Source: Planctomycetales bacterium
GTDB taxonomy: Bacteria; Planctomycetota; SZUA-567
Assembly: GCA_025997475.1 (NCBI GenBank)
Contig: BNUQ01000011.1
Span: forward strand, 1 to 44,944
Direction of reading: 5' to 3'
DNA length: 44,944 nucleotides
Shown here: piece by piece, positions 8,433 to 16,125 of the stretch
How the letters are laid out: every line of letters starts with the position of its first letter
Numbering within the stretch: position 1 is the first letter of the stretch
Notes under the pieces: model-generated
What the model was told of the DNA's origin: nothing
What the model saw: the letters and a program-made list of their open reading frames with translations, nothing else
Database searches by the model: none
Made by a program: the position numbers and the translations under genes

Positions 8433-8563
8433 GCCCGCCGCCCGCAAAAATAAAGACGCCGCCACCGTTAATCGCCGCCGTTTACGCGAGAACTTCGGCT
8501 TGCGCGGGGTGGCGCGCAAGTTATTATGCGCCGCCGTTTTGGAGAACAATTAAGAATTAAGAA

Positions 8564-8756
8564 CTCACGTTACGCGCCGCCAAAAAATCGCAACCGGCTT
8601 GATAAAAGTAAAATTCCCTAAAAAACGCGTCTGGCGGGGGATTTTTCCCCGAGTTACGCGGCGGAAACGCACCGCCGCTCCACTCGGGGTTATTCACATT
8701 AAGCCCCGGTCGGGGCTTTTAGCGGAGTCGATGATGACAAAATCGCGTAACCCGAG
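8564..8756. repeat. Modular hairpin element with CTCACGTTACGCG ends, copy 2 (reverse)
   Basis: Left end CTCACGTTACGCG, right end CGCGTAACCCGAG, almost exact inverted repeats. It contains AAGCCCCGGTCGGGGCTT and the CCCCGAGT...ACTCGGGG pair seen in the copies at 6510 and 19916, in the opposite orientation and without the distal hairpins. Confidence 0.82.
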
Positions 8757-8817
8757 TTCTTAATTCTTAATTTTTAATTCGTTAAAAATACCGTCATTCA
8801 TTTTGTTAGGACGCCCA

Positions 8818-9453
8818 ATGACCGCCGCCCTTGCCCGAATAGAGGTAAAACTCAACGAGTTGTCGCCGGAAAGCACCCGCTATCACGTCTTGGCGGCGGT
8901 GCGGGCGTTTCGCTCCAACTGGGTCGAACTCGGTCGCCTGCTGAACGAAGTCGCGCTCGGCGGCGACTACAAGGACTGGGGCTACGCCGACTTCGATATG
9001 TATTGCGCCCGCGAGCTTGGACTGAAAAAACCGACGGTGCAAAAATTGGTCGTCAGTTACAATTATATGAAGAAGCGCGCGCCGGAACGCCTTGAACGCA
9101 CGGCGGACGCGACGTTCGACGTGCCGGATTACCAGACCGTCGAATTGCTACACAAAGCCGAAGCCAATCCGCATTTGACCGCCGATGACCGTGCCGAGTT
9201 TCACCGCCGCGCCTTCGCGCCGTGGGAAGACGGCGAGCCGTTGGACGAAACCGCCTTGCGCAAAGAAATCCGCTCCCGCGCCGCCGACCCGCAGAGCGTC
9301 GAAGACGCCAACGCGCGGCGGGGGCAAACGCTGGCGCCGATTAAGACCTTGTCGCGCCGGTTGCGCGAGTTGTTGGCGAACGCCCGTGCCGTGCCGCACG
9401 GACTAAAACAACGCCTCGAAGAGGCGCTGTGCGAATTGGAAGAGTTGGACTGA
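8818..9453 (+). CDS. Putative helix-turn-helix DNA-binding protein (211 aa)
   Basis: Not assigned to a named family. The ATG at 8818 has TTAGGA 8 nt upstream; a TTG at 8803 is less likely. Residues about 25-85 run WVELGRLLNEVAL, a DFDMYCARELG segment, then LKKPTVQKLVVSYNYM, which reads like a helix-turn-helix of the DUF3102 or phage/plasmid replication-accessory type. The rest is charged and helical: a central acidic stretch and a C-terminal Arg/Leu/Glu coiled segment (KTLSRRLRELLANAR). No signal or membrane segment. It stands alone between two repeat elements. Function beyond likely DNA binding is unknown. Confidence 0.65.
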   Translation: MTAALARIEVKLNELSPESTRYHVLAAVRAFRSNWVELGRLLNEVALGGDYKDWGYADFDMYCARELGLKKPTVQKLVVSYNYMKKRAPERLERTADATFDVPDYQTVELLHKAEANPHLTADDRAEFHRRAFAPWEDGEPLDETALRKEIRSRAADPQSVEDANARRGQTLAPIKTLSRRLRELLANARAVPHGLKQRLEEALCELEELD

Positions 9454-9459
9454 CTCTTT

Positions 9460-9557
9460 TTTTAGAGTTTAGAGTTTAGAGTTGAGCAGAGGTTGCGCTT
9501 CGCGCGTCTTAAAAATAAAACTCCACTCTCTCAACTCTCAACCCTCAACTCTAAAAT
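9460..9557. repeat. Heptamer-array inverted repeat with GGTTGCGCTTCGCGCGTC core
   Basis: TAGAGTT units, then the core GGTTGCGCTTCGCGCGTC and TTAAAAATAAAACTCC, then AACTCTC units. It ends about 20 nt before the start of the next gene. Confidence 0.85.
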
Positions 9558-9576
9558 CAAAACGGAGGATAACCCT

Positions 9577-10779
9577 ATGAAAAACCTACTCCTCGCCGCC
9601 TTTCTCTGGTCGATGTCGCTCGTCGCGGCGGCGGATTATTTGCAGGTCGGCGACGCCGTGCCGGAGTTTCCCGCCAACGCCGAATGGTTTGTCGGCGGCG
9701 CGCAAAAAATCAACGATTTCGGCGATAAAAAACTGCTGGTGCTTTATTTCGGCAAAGCCGGTTGCCCGTCGTGCGACGAGTTCGCGCCGCATTTGTATCG
9801 CCTCTTGCGGAAATATCCGCAGGAATTGCGGGTGATTTTAGTCAATCCGAAAATCGCGCCGTCCGCCGAAGTCGCGGATTACGCCAAAGAGCGGAAACTC
9901 GGCGACTACCCGATTATGCGCGACCCCGACGACGGTTTTGTCAGCCGTTTCATCGGCAAAATTCACCAATTCCCCTATACCGCGTTGGTCGGCAACGACG
10001 GCAAATTGCTGTGGTTCGGGCGGAGCAAATTTCACGAACAAGTAACCGCGGAAGTCGAACGCGCGCTCGGCAAATTATCCGCCGAAACCGTCGCGCCGGC
10101 AACCAACGCGGCGGCGGTGGTGGTCGGCGTGGACGCGCCGCCGACGTTGCCGACGGCGTTGCGCTCGCCGTCGCGCGACAGCGCGGCAATCGCGGCGGCG
10201 TTGGAAAAGCGCGGTTACGCCGTAACCCGCTTGGCGGGAAAAGTCCTCCACGCGCAAATCGGCGAAGCGCTGACGAAAAGCCGCGCCGCCGTCGGCGACG
10301 CGGGACAAGTGTTGTTCTTTTTTTCCGGCGACGCGCTGGAAATTCGGGACGGCAAGGACGTTGCCATCGCGCTGAGCGACGGCGACTTGACTTTCGGCGA
10401 AATCGCCGCCCTTGCCCGTCCGGAAATTTTTATCGTGGACGCGCCGCAGGTTGACGCTTTAAGCGGGATAAACGACGGCGTGCCGAGCGCGGAGCGGATT
10501 TTCAACGAGATGACGAAAAATCTCGCCGCCGCGTTTCCGCAGTCCGCGATTTTAATGTCGGCGGCGCGCTTCGACCGCTCGCAACTTAACGCCGCCCGCG
10601 ACGGCACGCTGTTCGCGCAAGCGCTGACGGCGGCGTTAGACGGCGGCGCGGCGACGCTGAACGAAATTCTCCGCGCCGTCAATTTACAACTCTCCGACCA
10701 TTCGCGGCGTAGCGGCGTGTTGCAGTCGGCGGCGTTGTGGGGCAAAAACCAAGCATTGAAAATGAAAAATGAGGAATGA
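9577..10779 (+). CDS. Exported thioredoxin-fold protein fused to a degenerate caspase-like domain
   Basis: 400 residues. Start at 9577 has GGAGG 8 nt upstream. A signal peptide (residues 1-19, ends VAAA) sends it to the envelope. Residues about 25-165 are a TlpA/AhpC-type thioredoxin fold: FGKAGCPSC with C63 and C66, and a cis-Pro motif QFPYTAL near 133. Residues about 195-390 follow the layout of a peptidase C14 caspase domain: a helix (DSAAIAAALEKRGYAVTRL), strand VLFFFSGDALE (247-254) at the usual SGHG site, strand IFIVDAPQVD (286-292) at the usual DxC site, and a late GTLFAQALTAAL helix. The catalytic His position reads Asp252 and the Cys position reads Pro290, so peptidase activity is unlikely. 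Domain call for the C-terminal half is mine by pattern. Confidence 0.75.
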   Translation: MKNLLLAAFLWSMSLVAAADYLQVGDAVPEFPANAEWFVGGAQKINDFGDKKLLVLYFGKAGCPSCDEFAPHLYRLLRKYPQELRVILVNPKIAPSAEVADYAKERKLGDYPIMRDPDDGFVSRFIGKIHQFPYTALVGNDGKLLWFGRSKFHEQVTAEVERALGKLSAETVAPATNAAAVVVGVDAPPTLPTALRSPSRDSAAIAAALEKRGYAVTRLAGKVLHAQIGEALTKSRAAVGDAGQVLFFFSGDALEIRDGKDVAIALSDGDLTFGEIAALARPEIFIVDAPQVDALSGINDGVPSAERIFNEMTKNLAAAFPQSAILMSAARFDRSQLNAARDGTLFAQALTAALDGGAATLNEILRAVNLQLSDHSRRSGVLQSAALWGKNQALKMKNEE

Positions 10780-10784
10780 AAAAT

Positions 10785-10925
10785 TGCGGAGGTTAGAGTT
10801 CGATTTTAGAGTCGTTTAACAACCGCCGCCAAACGCCCCAACGGGGCGGGGAAATAATTTATCAAAATCGCGCTTCGCGAATTTTTAATCGTCAAACTCT
10901 GCCATTCTTAATTTTTAATTGTTTT
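10785..10925. repeat. Heptamer-array foldback with GCCCCAACGGGGC hairpin
   Basis: Left arm GCGGAGGTTAGAGTT, hairpin CGCCCCAACGGGGCG, core TCAAAATCGCGCTTCGCGAA, right arm TCAAACTCTGCCATTC and TTAATTTTTAATTG. It abuts the next start codon. Confidence 0.7.
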
Positions 10926-10926
10926 C

Positions 10927-11802
10927 ATGAACCCGCTTCTTGCCTTTATTTTTGCCGCCGAAGACGACGGCTTGCTGTCCATGTTCCCGAAGTGGAACAA
11001 GGAACAGATGATGACGCAGAACGTCAACGCGCTGATATTTTTGTTGGTGTTCTTGGTGGCGGTGTATGGGTTGTATCGGTTGCTGTTGCGGAAAACGGCG
11101 CCCGTGCGGCGCCCTTCGGCGCGCGGCGGCGTCATTCCTCTGCCGCGCGATGTGAACGCGCCGCTACTTCGTTCCGGCGACGGCGTGTGGTTGGCGGACG
11201 ACAGCGAGCGGTTGACGGTTAAAATCGTCGCCGCCGGCGAGCAGGAATTGGTCGTGATGACGCCGCGCGACACGCGCCGCGAATTTACCGTCGGGAGCAA
11301 ACTGTCGTTGGTGCTGAATGTCGAAGCGGACCACTACGCGGTGAAAACGACGTTGGCGCGGTTGGACCGGAAAAATTCCGGCATTCTTTTTTTGACGTTG
11401 CCGCATCCGTTGACGATAAAAAATTTGCGCGCGGCGAACGCGATTACCACCGACTTGCCCGCGTTGCTCGGCGTGATACCGAAGGAATTTATCGCCCAGC
11501 CGTGTGTGCCGTTCGCCGACTTGCACCAAAAAGCGCTGGCGGAAATTCCGGCGACGGCGACCAATTTGACGCTCGACGCCGCGTCTTTCCGCACGGCGTC
11601 GCCGGTGAAATTCAAGGTCGGCGATTTATTGTTGGCGCAAATGGCGATACCGGACTCGCCCGAAGAAATTTCGCTCTGGTGCGACATCGCCGCCACCTAC
11701 CCCGCCGACGGCGGTCTGACGGTGATTATGGCGGATTTCCTCACGATGGACGACAACCTCGCGCGCCTCAACGCCGATGTCGGACGCCCGCTGACGCTGT
11801 AA
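10927..11802 (+). CDS. Membrane-anchored PilZ-like protein
   Basis: 291 residues. One membrane segment (ALIFLLVFLVAVYGLYRLLL, about 36-55) anchors a cytoplasmic domain. Residues about 80-170 resemble the YcgR N-terminal barrel (GDGVWL, ELVVMTPRD, GSKLSLVLNV, HYAVKTTLARL, LFLTLP), and about 155-280 resemble a PilZ barrel with VKFKVGDLLLAQMAIP and DIAATYP. The c-di-GMP ligands RxxxR and DxSxxG are not present in recognisable form, so it may be a degenerate or non-binding PilZ. No ribosome binding site precedes the ATG at 10927, which touches a repeat. An internal ATG at 11008 is preceded by AAGGA. Start uncertain. Family call is moderate. Confidence 0.55.
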   Translation: MNPLLAFIFAAEDDGLLSMFPKWNKEQMMTQNVNALIFLLVFLVAVYGLYRLLLRKTAPVRRPSARGGVIPLPRDVNAPLLRSGDGVWLADDSERLTVKIVAAGEQELVVMTPRDTRREFTVGSKLSLVLNVEADHYAVKTTLARLDRKNSGILFLTLPHPLTIKNLRAANAITTDLPALLGVIPKEFIAQPCVPFADLHQKALAEIPATATNLTLDAASFRTASPVKFKVGDLLLAQMAIPDSPEEISLWCDIAATYPADGGLTVIMADFLTMDDNLARLNADVGRPLTL

Positions 11803-11821
11803 GCAATTAAAAATTAAGAAT

Positions 11822-12191
11822 TCATGTTACGCGGTCTTCGTTGGCGCTGTTGCAACGAAGAATTTGAAAAAACTCCGCCAGCCGCCCCAACGGGGCGAAA
11901 TATATCAGCCTATGGTAAGGCGCACGCTCTTGGCGCCGCCACCATAGGTAGCGGTTCGCGGAGCGAACCATCCGACAGTCCCGCCGTTAGGCGGCATCTC
12001 GCCGCCATTGGCGGCGAAAGCGGTTCGCCAAAGCGCGGCGAACCGTCCAATTTCGGATGGCGCTTCGCGCCATCTTTACCTATGGTGGCGCGGCTGATAG
12101 CGCGTCGCCGCTTACCATAGGCTGATATGTTTCGCGCTTTCAGCGCGATTAGCGGAATAAATTATCAAAACAATTAATCGCGTAACCTGAG
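11822..12191. repeat. 370-bp modular element with nested multi-branched palindromes
   Basis: Ends TCATGTTACGCG and CGCGTAACCTGA link it to the elements at 6510, 8564 and 19916. Inside: an 18-bp perfect outer stem (11902-11919 with 12111-12128), a 12-bp stem (11939-11950 with 12077-12088), an 8-bp stem (11968-11975 with 12053-12060), and local hairpins at 11953-11969, 11981-11994, 12001-12015, 12021-12045 and 12056-12074. No open frame or protein gene. Could act as DNA cruciform or structured RNA; its function is unknown. Confidence 0.85.
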
Positions 12192-12194
12192 TTT

Positions 12195-13730
12195 TTAATT
12201 TTTAATTTCTCCGCCGCTCAGCCGCTCATAAATCTCTCGCCATTTTTCGGGGCGGTAGTCGCGCTCGTCGGTGCGCCACGCCTCGCCGAGCAGGGAGCGG
12301 GTTACCGCGCGCACCGTTTGTTTTTGTCCGTAATCCGGCGCGCCCACGATGCCGCGACCGTCCGCCAACAACTCAAATAAAAATTCCGTCGCCGCCGTCG
12401 CCGCTTCCGGGTGGCGAACGACCCAGCGGTCGCCGATAAATTCGCCGGTCGCGCCGGTCAGCGCTTTAATCGCGGCGCGCACCCGCAGATATTCGCGGAC
12501 TTGCTCGTCGCGTTGCGCGGCGATGCCTTGATATTCCGCCATCAGCGTCAGCAATTTCACCGCATCGTCGTCGCCGATTTTGCCGAACGCCGCCGCGAGA
12601 TGCAACGTGGTCTCGAACGAAATTCTGCCGCTTCGCAACACTTCGCGCAAAAATTTCATCGCCGCCGTTTCGCGGGTTTCGCCGAGGCAGTCAATCAACA
12701 AACAGCCGAACAACGAGCCGTCGGCGACAAGGTATTTGCCCGCCAATTCAAACGTCAATTCGCGCAGGCGCGCCGCCGCGTCGAGCCGCCGCTCGCGCCA
12801 GATTTCCTCCGGCTGGTCGGCGCCGCCCCGCGCCAGCGCCGCGCGGTGCGCGAACGCTTCGCGGTAGGCGACAATCAGCATTTCTTCGAGCATTTTAACG
12901 GCGGCGGCGCGGATAATCGCAAACGGCGTGGCGCAAATCCAGCGGATTTTATCGCAGATGGCCGGCGTGCCTTCCGCGCCGAGCAACGCCAGCATTTGCG
13001 CGGCGGTCGTTTGCGTGTCAAAAATTTCGGCTTGCGCCGGCGACACAAAAGTCGCGCCGCGTCCGCGCCAAAATTCCATCCACTTGCCTTTGTTCGTCCC
13101 CAAGTCCACGCCGAGAAAACGTTTCAATTGGGCGCGGGCGTCGTTTTGGTGCGACGTTTCGAGATACTGCATCACCGCTTCGACCGGTTCCAATTGTTGC
13201 GTGAGAATCATCTCGATATCCTGCCGCAATTTGTCGCGCACGTGGTTGAAGCGCCCGTTGTCGAGCGGCGGTTCGCGCAAATACGTCAGCAAGCGGTCGG
13301 GTAAAAATTCTTCGCCCGCCTCGTAAAATTCGATGATTTCCAACCGCGCCTGCCGGTCGCGGACATAAAACGGCGGCAAGTGCGTGATGACGCCGGCGCG
13401 CGCGTCGAGGTTGGGATTGTAGAGGGCAATCTGGTGCAACAGCGGAATCGCCGACGGGTCGTTGAGGCGCGAATAGGTCTCGACGATGCCTTCGGTGATT
13501 TGCAAATTTTCCAACGACAAACCGAACAGCAGTTGCGAGAGGACGACGTTGCGCTCTTTACCCTCGGCGCGGCGGGTCAATTCGTTGACGAATTTCTGGC
13601 GAAGCAGAAAGGGATTGTTCAGCCCTTTGATTTGCTCGTAAATTTGGTTGCGCGATTCGGTCTCGTCCTCGCCGGCAAACGGCGCGACGGCGAGGGCAAG
13701 AAAGAGGAGGAGTGAGAGGAAACGGGGCAT
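12195..13730 (-). CDS. Exported helical-repeat (HEAT-like) protein of unknown function
   Basis: 511 residues with a signal peptide (about 1-19; ends VAPFAG). The mature part is mostly alpha helices in pairs, of HEAT/armadillo type: segments such as NDPSAIPLLHQIAL, GEFIGDRW, ETAAMKFLREVLRSG and DDDAVKLLTLMAEY recur with about 35-40-residue spacing. A WMEFWRGRG motif near the middle is the sort of Trp-rich patch seen in such envelope proteins. No catalytic motif. Probable role as a scaffold in the periplasm, inferred only. The last residues (EIKN) and stop are encoded by an AATTAAAAATTAA repeat unit. It is read leftward, alone, between repeat zones. Confidence 0.6.
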   Translation of the reverse strand: MPRFLSLLLFLALAVAPFAGEDETESRNQIYEQIKGLNNPFLLRQKFVNELTRRAEGKERNVVLSQLLFGLSLENLQITEGIVETYSRLNDPSAIPLLHQIALYNPNLDARAGVITHLPPFYVRDRQARLEIIEFYEAGEEFLPDRLLTYLREPPLDNGRFNHVRDKLRQDIEMILTQQLEPVEAVMQYLETSHQNDARAQLKRFLGVDLGTNKGKWMEFWRGRGATFVSPAQAEIFDTQTTAAQMLALLGAEGTPAICDKIRWICATPFAIIRAAAVKMLEEMLIVAYREAFAHRAALARGGADQPEEIWRERRLDAAARLRELTFELAGKYLVADGSLFGCLLIDCLGETRETAAMKFLREVLRSGRISFETTLHLAAAFGKIGDDDAVKLLTLMAEYQGIAAQRDEQVREYLRVRAAIKALTGATGEFIGDRWVVRHPEAATAATEFLFELLADGRGIVGAPDYGQKQTVRAVTRSLLGEAWRTDERDYRPEKWREIYERLSGGEIKN

Positions 13731-13734
13731 TTTG

Positions 13735-13772
13735 AATTAACAATTAACAATTAAAAATTAACAATTGAAGGT
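13735..13772. repeat. Short array of TTAACAA units
   Basis: AATTAACAATTAACAATTAA and its continuation, just upstream of the HEAT-like protein start. The gap 13731-14114 otherwise holds the 163-bp element and a second array; no gene is seen. Confidence 0.75.
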
Positions 13773-13871
13773 AGATTATCGTAGGTTGACTTAAAAACTG
13801 AACACAATTGGATAATGAACAGCGGACAAATGCAAGCGATTAATGCCCGCGAATAACCCGACGCTGTTCAT

Positions 13872-14034
13872 TAGACCTGTTCGACAACCAATTCGCGGCA
13901 AATTTTCGGCTAATTTTCCGTTCCGCCGCGTCAAAATTCCTTGCAATACTCTCGGTATTGCTTCGTCATTTTTCCTTGCGGCACGAAAAATTAGACACGA
14001 ACATTTGCTCACTCGTAGGTTTAGAACAGGTCTA
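13872..14034. mobile_element. 163-bp foldback element, copy 2
   Basis: Same ends (TAGACCTGTTC / GAACAGGTCTA), same length and same internal hairpin GCAATAC-TCTCG-GTATTGC as copy 1, in the same orientation. Its reverse strand is an open frame with no recognisable protein. Confidence 0.88.
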
Positions 14035-14084
14035 TTTTCAAAGTCGAACAACTATACAATCTTTTGCTTCGTGAATCTTAAAAA

Positions 14085-14130
14085 TCAAAATTCACAATTG
14101 TTAATTGTGAATTGTTAATTTTTAATTGTG
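14085..14130. repeat. TTAACAA-type array overlapping the 3' end of mreC
   Basis: AAATTCACAATTGTTAATTG and TTAATTTTTAATTG units. On the minus strand they encode the last residues (TIKN) and stop of MreC. Confidence 0.75.
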
Positions 14131-14867
14131 TTTTGCGCCACCACCACCAGATATTCCAAGGCGGCGAAATTGGCGTCGAGTTTCACGCGGGCTTCCATCG
14201 TGCCTGGCTCTTTGCCGCGGAGCGGAAAATTTTCGACCGTGCCGATGAGCAGTCCGGCGGGCAGTTTGCCGAGCAAGCCGGAGGTAAAAATTTTCTCGCC
14301 CGGCGCGACGGCGGTTTGTCCCGAATAAAAAATCACCGTCGCCCGCTCGTTGCCCGCGCCGCGCACCATACAAATTTCGCGGCTGTTGCCGGCGCGCGCC
14401 GGCACGACGCAACCGGGGTGCGAAGTCAATAAAACCGCGCTCGCCGTCTCGCCCGCCAATCCGACGACGCCCGCCAAAACCGCGCCTTGCGCCGCCGCGT
14501 CGCCCGCGCGCACGCCGTCGCGCTTGCCGGCGTCCAGCGTAACTTCGTCCGCGAAAAAACTGCGCTCAAGCACCTGCGCGGCGACCATTTGCACATTCGG
14601 GAGCAAGCGCCGGAAATGCTCAAACTCGGCGAGGGTCTGTTCGAGCGCGAAAATTTCCGCGTCTTTTTGCGCGAGGCGCTGATTTAATAAACGAATTTGC
14701 GCGTCGGGGTCGATGGTCTCCGGCGCGGCGGCGGTCGGCAAGTTCGCCTGCCAAAATTCCACTATCGCCAATTTAACGCGCGCGGTCAATTCCGGTCGCC
14801 ACGTCGCCGTTAGCCACGCCGCCGCGAGCAGAGAGAGCAAGATGAGGGTGAGAGCGCGTCGTCGCAT
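14115..14867 (-). CDS. mreC: Cell-shape protein MreC
   Basis: 250 residues. An N-terminal membrane helix (LTLILLSLLAAAWLTATW) is followed by a coiled coil (about 55-90, RLAQKDAEIFALEQTLAEF) and the MreC beta domains, with typical motifs KRDGVRAGDA, VGLAGETASAVLLTSHPG and GLLGKLPAGLLIGTV. MreC is an inner-membrane protein that scaffolds the elongasome for side-wall peptidoglycan synthesis. It is usually next to mreB and mreD, but neither is here. The start ATG at 14867 has only a weak GGGC upstream. The C-terminus is shorter than in many homologues and ends in repeat-encoded TIKN. Assignment is good from the LLTSHPG and GLLG-LPAGLLIG motifs. Confidence 0.88.
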   Translation of the reverse strand: MRRRALTLILLSLLAAAWLTATWRPELTARVKLAIVEFWQANLPTAAAPETIDPDAQIRLLNQRLAQKDAEIFALEQTLAEFEHFRRLLPNVQMVAAQVLERSFFADEVTLDAGKRDGVRAGDAAAQGAVLAGVVGLAGETASAVLLTSHPGCVVPARAGNSREICMVRGAGNERATVIFYSGQTAVAPGEKIFTSGLLGKLPAGLLIGTVENFPLRGKEPGTMEARVKLDANFAALEYLVVVAQNTIKN

Positions 14868-14875
14868 ATTGCCCG

Positions 14876-15003
14876 ATTAACAATTCACCGTTAAAAAATT
14901 AACAATTGAGGAAAGGCGCCGACGGCAAATTTTCGCTTCGCTAATCTAAAAATCAAACTCCACGGCGGTGAATTGTGCACGGTTAATTTTTAATTGTTAA
15001 TTG
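14876..15003. repeat. Heptamer-array foldback (TTAACAA type)
   Basis: GATTAACAATTCACCGTTAA left arm, core CAAATTTTCGCTTCGCTAAT and AATCAAACTCCACGG, right arm GGTTAATTTTTAATTGTTAA. It lies between divergent mreC and the lipoprotein gene, so promoters of both must be in or beside it. Confidence 0.75.
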
Positions 15004-15085
15004 CCCGCTATTTATTCGGTGCCGTTTTTACTTCTAATGATCGCGATTACCGTTTTTCTCCGCCATTGTTCACAAGGAAACGCCG

Positions 15086-15676
15086 ATGAAAATTCTCTGG
15101 CTATTTTTAAGCGCGCTCGTTCTGACGGCTTGCGCCGATAAACCGGCCGACCGCCGGGCGGCTACCGCCGACCGGGCGCCGGCGCAAAATCCCTTCGGCG
15201 GCACCGCGACGAAAACGCCGCCCGCGTCCGCGCCGGCAACCGCGGCATCCGCACCGACGGCGCTTGGTCATCCCGACGCCGACGCGGCGGCGGCGTTTAA
15301 TCGCGGCGACTACCGTTTTTATCGGGTGAAAGACGGCGACAACGTGTGGGTCGTGCCGAGTTACCGGCAGGCGGTCGGACCGCTCCGCGCCCATAACGCC
15401 GGTTACGAATATCTGACGCGCGATTTCGTCGCCGCCGACGTTAGCCGAGAATATCGCGGTTACGCCGTGCAATACAACGACGCGCTGATGAATCTTCTGC
15501 AAACCCACAAAAAAGACGCCGGTAAAGACGCCAACGGCGCGACGTTGCCCGCCGAAGAAGTCCGCCGCGCCGCGTCGAACACCGATTATCCCGAATATAT
15601 GTTTCCGGCGTTGGAAGCCCAAGCCGACTTGGAAAAAAGTGCCGCCGTCAACCCCGCCGCCGCTTATGACCGGTGA
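15086..15676 (+). CDS. Lipoprotein of unknown function (196 aa)
   Basis: A signal peptide with lipobox LTAC (Cys16) marks it for lipidation. A Pro/Ala/Thr-rich linker (about 20-65) leads to a small domain with DYRFYRVKDGDNVWVVPSY, GPLRAHNAGYEYLTRDF and YRGYAVQYNDALMNLLQTH. I do not recognise the domain. AAGGA lies 8 nt upstream of the ATG at 15086. The gene is followed after 11 nt by a small antitoxin-like frame. It probably sits in the outer membrane or periplasmic face of the inner membrane. Confidence 0.8.
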   Translation: MKILWLFLSALVLTACADKPADRRAATADRAPAQNPFGGTATKTPPASAPATAASAPTALGHPDADAAAAFNRGDYRFYRVKDGDNVWVVPSYRQAVGPLRAHNAGYEYLTRDFVAADVSREYRGYAVQYNDALMNLLQTHKKDAGKDANGATLPAEEVRRAASNTDYPEYMFPALEAQADLEKSAAVNPAAAYDR

Positions 15677-15687
15677 AAGGGATGCCG

Positions 15688-15846
15688 ATGCATAAAATTG
15701 AATTCACGAAAAGCGCGAGTGAATTTTGGGCGACGTTGCTCGAAGATTTTGACGACGTGGCGGCTTATGACCGCGCGCAAGCCGACGACGATGGAGTTCG
15801 CGTTTCATTGGCGGAATTGCGCCGGAAAATTGCCGCCAAAGAATAG
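15688..15846 (+). CDS. Small antitoxin-like protein (52 aa)
   Basis: Frame MHKIEFTKSASEFWATLLED followed by a short charged segment and a VSLAELRRKIAAKE tail. AAAGGG lies about 6 nt upstream of the ATG at 15688 (an ATG at 15682 is also in frame). The acidic middle and the Ser-Leu-x-Glu-Leu tail resemble RelB/prevent-host-death type antitoxin C-termini, but no toxin gene follows; repeat sequence does. The stop codon TAG is the first three bases of TAGACCTGT, an end fragment of the 163-bp element, so the original C-terminus or partner gene may have been lost. Family call is weak. Confidence 0.5.
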   Translation: MHKIEFTKSASEFWATLLEDFDDVAAYDRAQADDDGVRVSLAELRRKIAAKE

Positions 15847-15852
15847 ACCTGT
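15844..15852. repeat. End fragment of the 163-bp foldback element
   Basis: TAGACCTGT matches the first nine bases of the element; the remainder is absent. It may be a remnant or chance. Confidence 0.3.
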
Positions 15853-15886
15853 GTCCCGACCGACTAAAAGCGATTTTTTTCACGGC

Positions 15887-16015
15887 TTGCCACGCCTTTT
15901 AAGGCGTGGTCGGCGGTCAAAAAAGAAAGGGCTTGGGTTCCCAAACAAACTCTTCGGCTAAAGCCGGTCATTTTCTATCGCTAACCACGCGCTAAAGCGC
16001 GTGGCAATTGAATAG
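15887..16015. repeat. TTGCCACGCC / GGCAATTGAATAG modular hairpin element
   Basis: Hairpins CCACGCCTTTTAAGGCGTGG, a GGGCTTGGGTTCCC variant, CGGCTAAAGCCG and CCACGCGCTAAAGCGCGTGG in tandem, ending GTGGCAATTGAATAG. Same family as 17380, 24221 and 43297. Confidence 0.8.
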
Positions 16016-16060
16016 AGCATTTTCAAGCGGTGTTGTGGCCTCCGTGCCGCCGTGAAAAAT

Positions 16061-16096
16061 AAAAAAGAGCCGGTCGCCAATGACCGGCTCTTTTTT
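16061..16096. terminator. Strong bidirectional terminator
   Basis: AAAAAAGAGCCGGTC (16061-16075) pairs perfectly with GACCGGCTCTTTTTT (16082-16096) around a 6-nt loop. Placed 30 nt after the aldolase stop on the minus strand; it would also stop rightward transcripts. Confidence 0.9.
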
Positions 16097-16125
16097 GGCG
16101 TCAACTTTTCCGCGTCAGCCCCAAA

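Noticed and set aside
8272..8560. T-box leader upstream of cysS
   Set aside because: No T-box sequence or specifier stem is seen; the pairing there is explained by the heptamer-array repeat.
11008..11802. Shorter start for the PilZ-like protein at 11008
   Set aside because: Not adopted as primary because it would remove the region before the membrane helix, though AAGGA upstream keeps it possible.
13791..14051. 86-codon minus-strand frame
   Set aside because: It is the 163-bp foldback element read on one strand plus flank; the protein has no known match.
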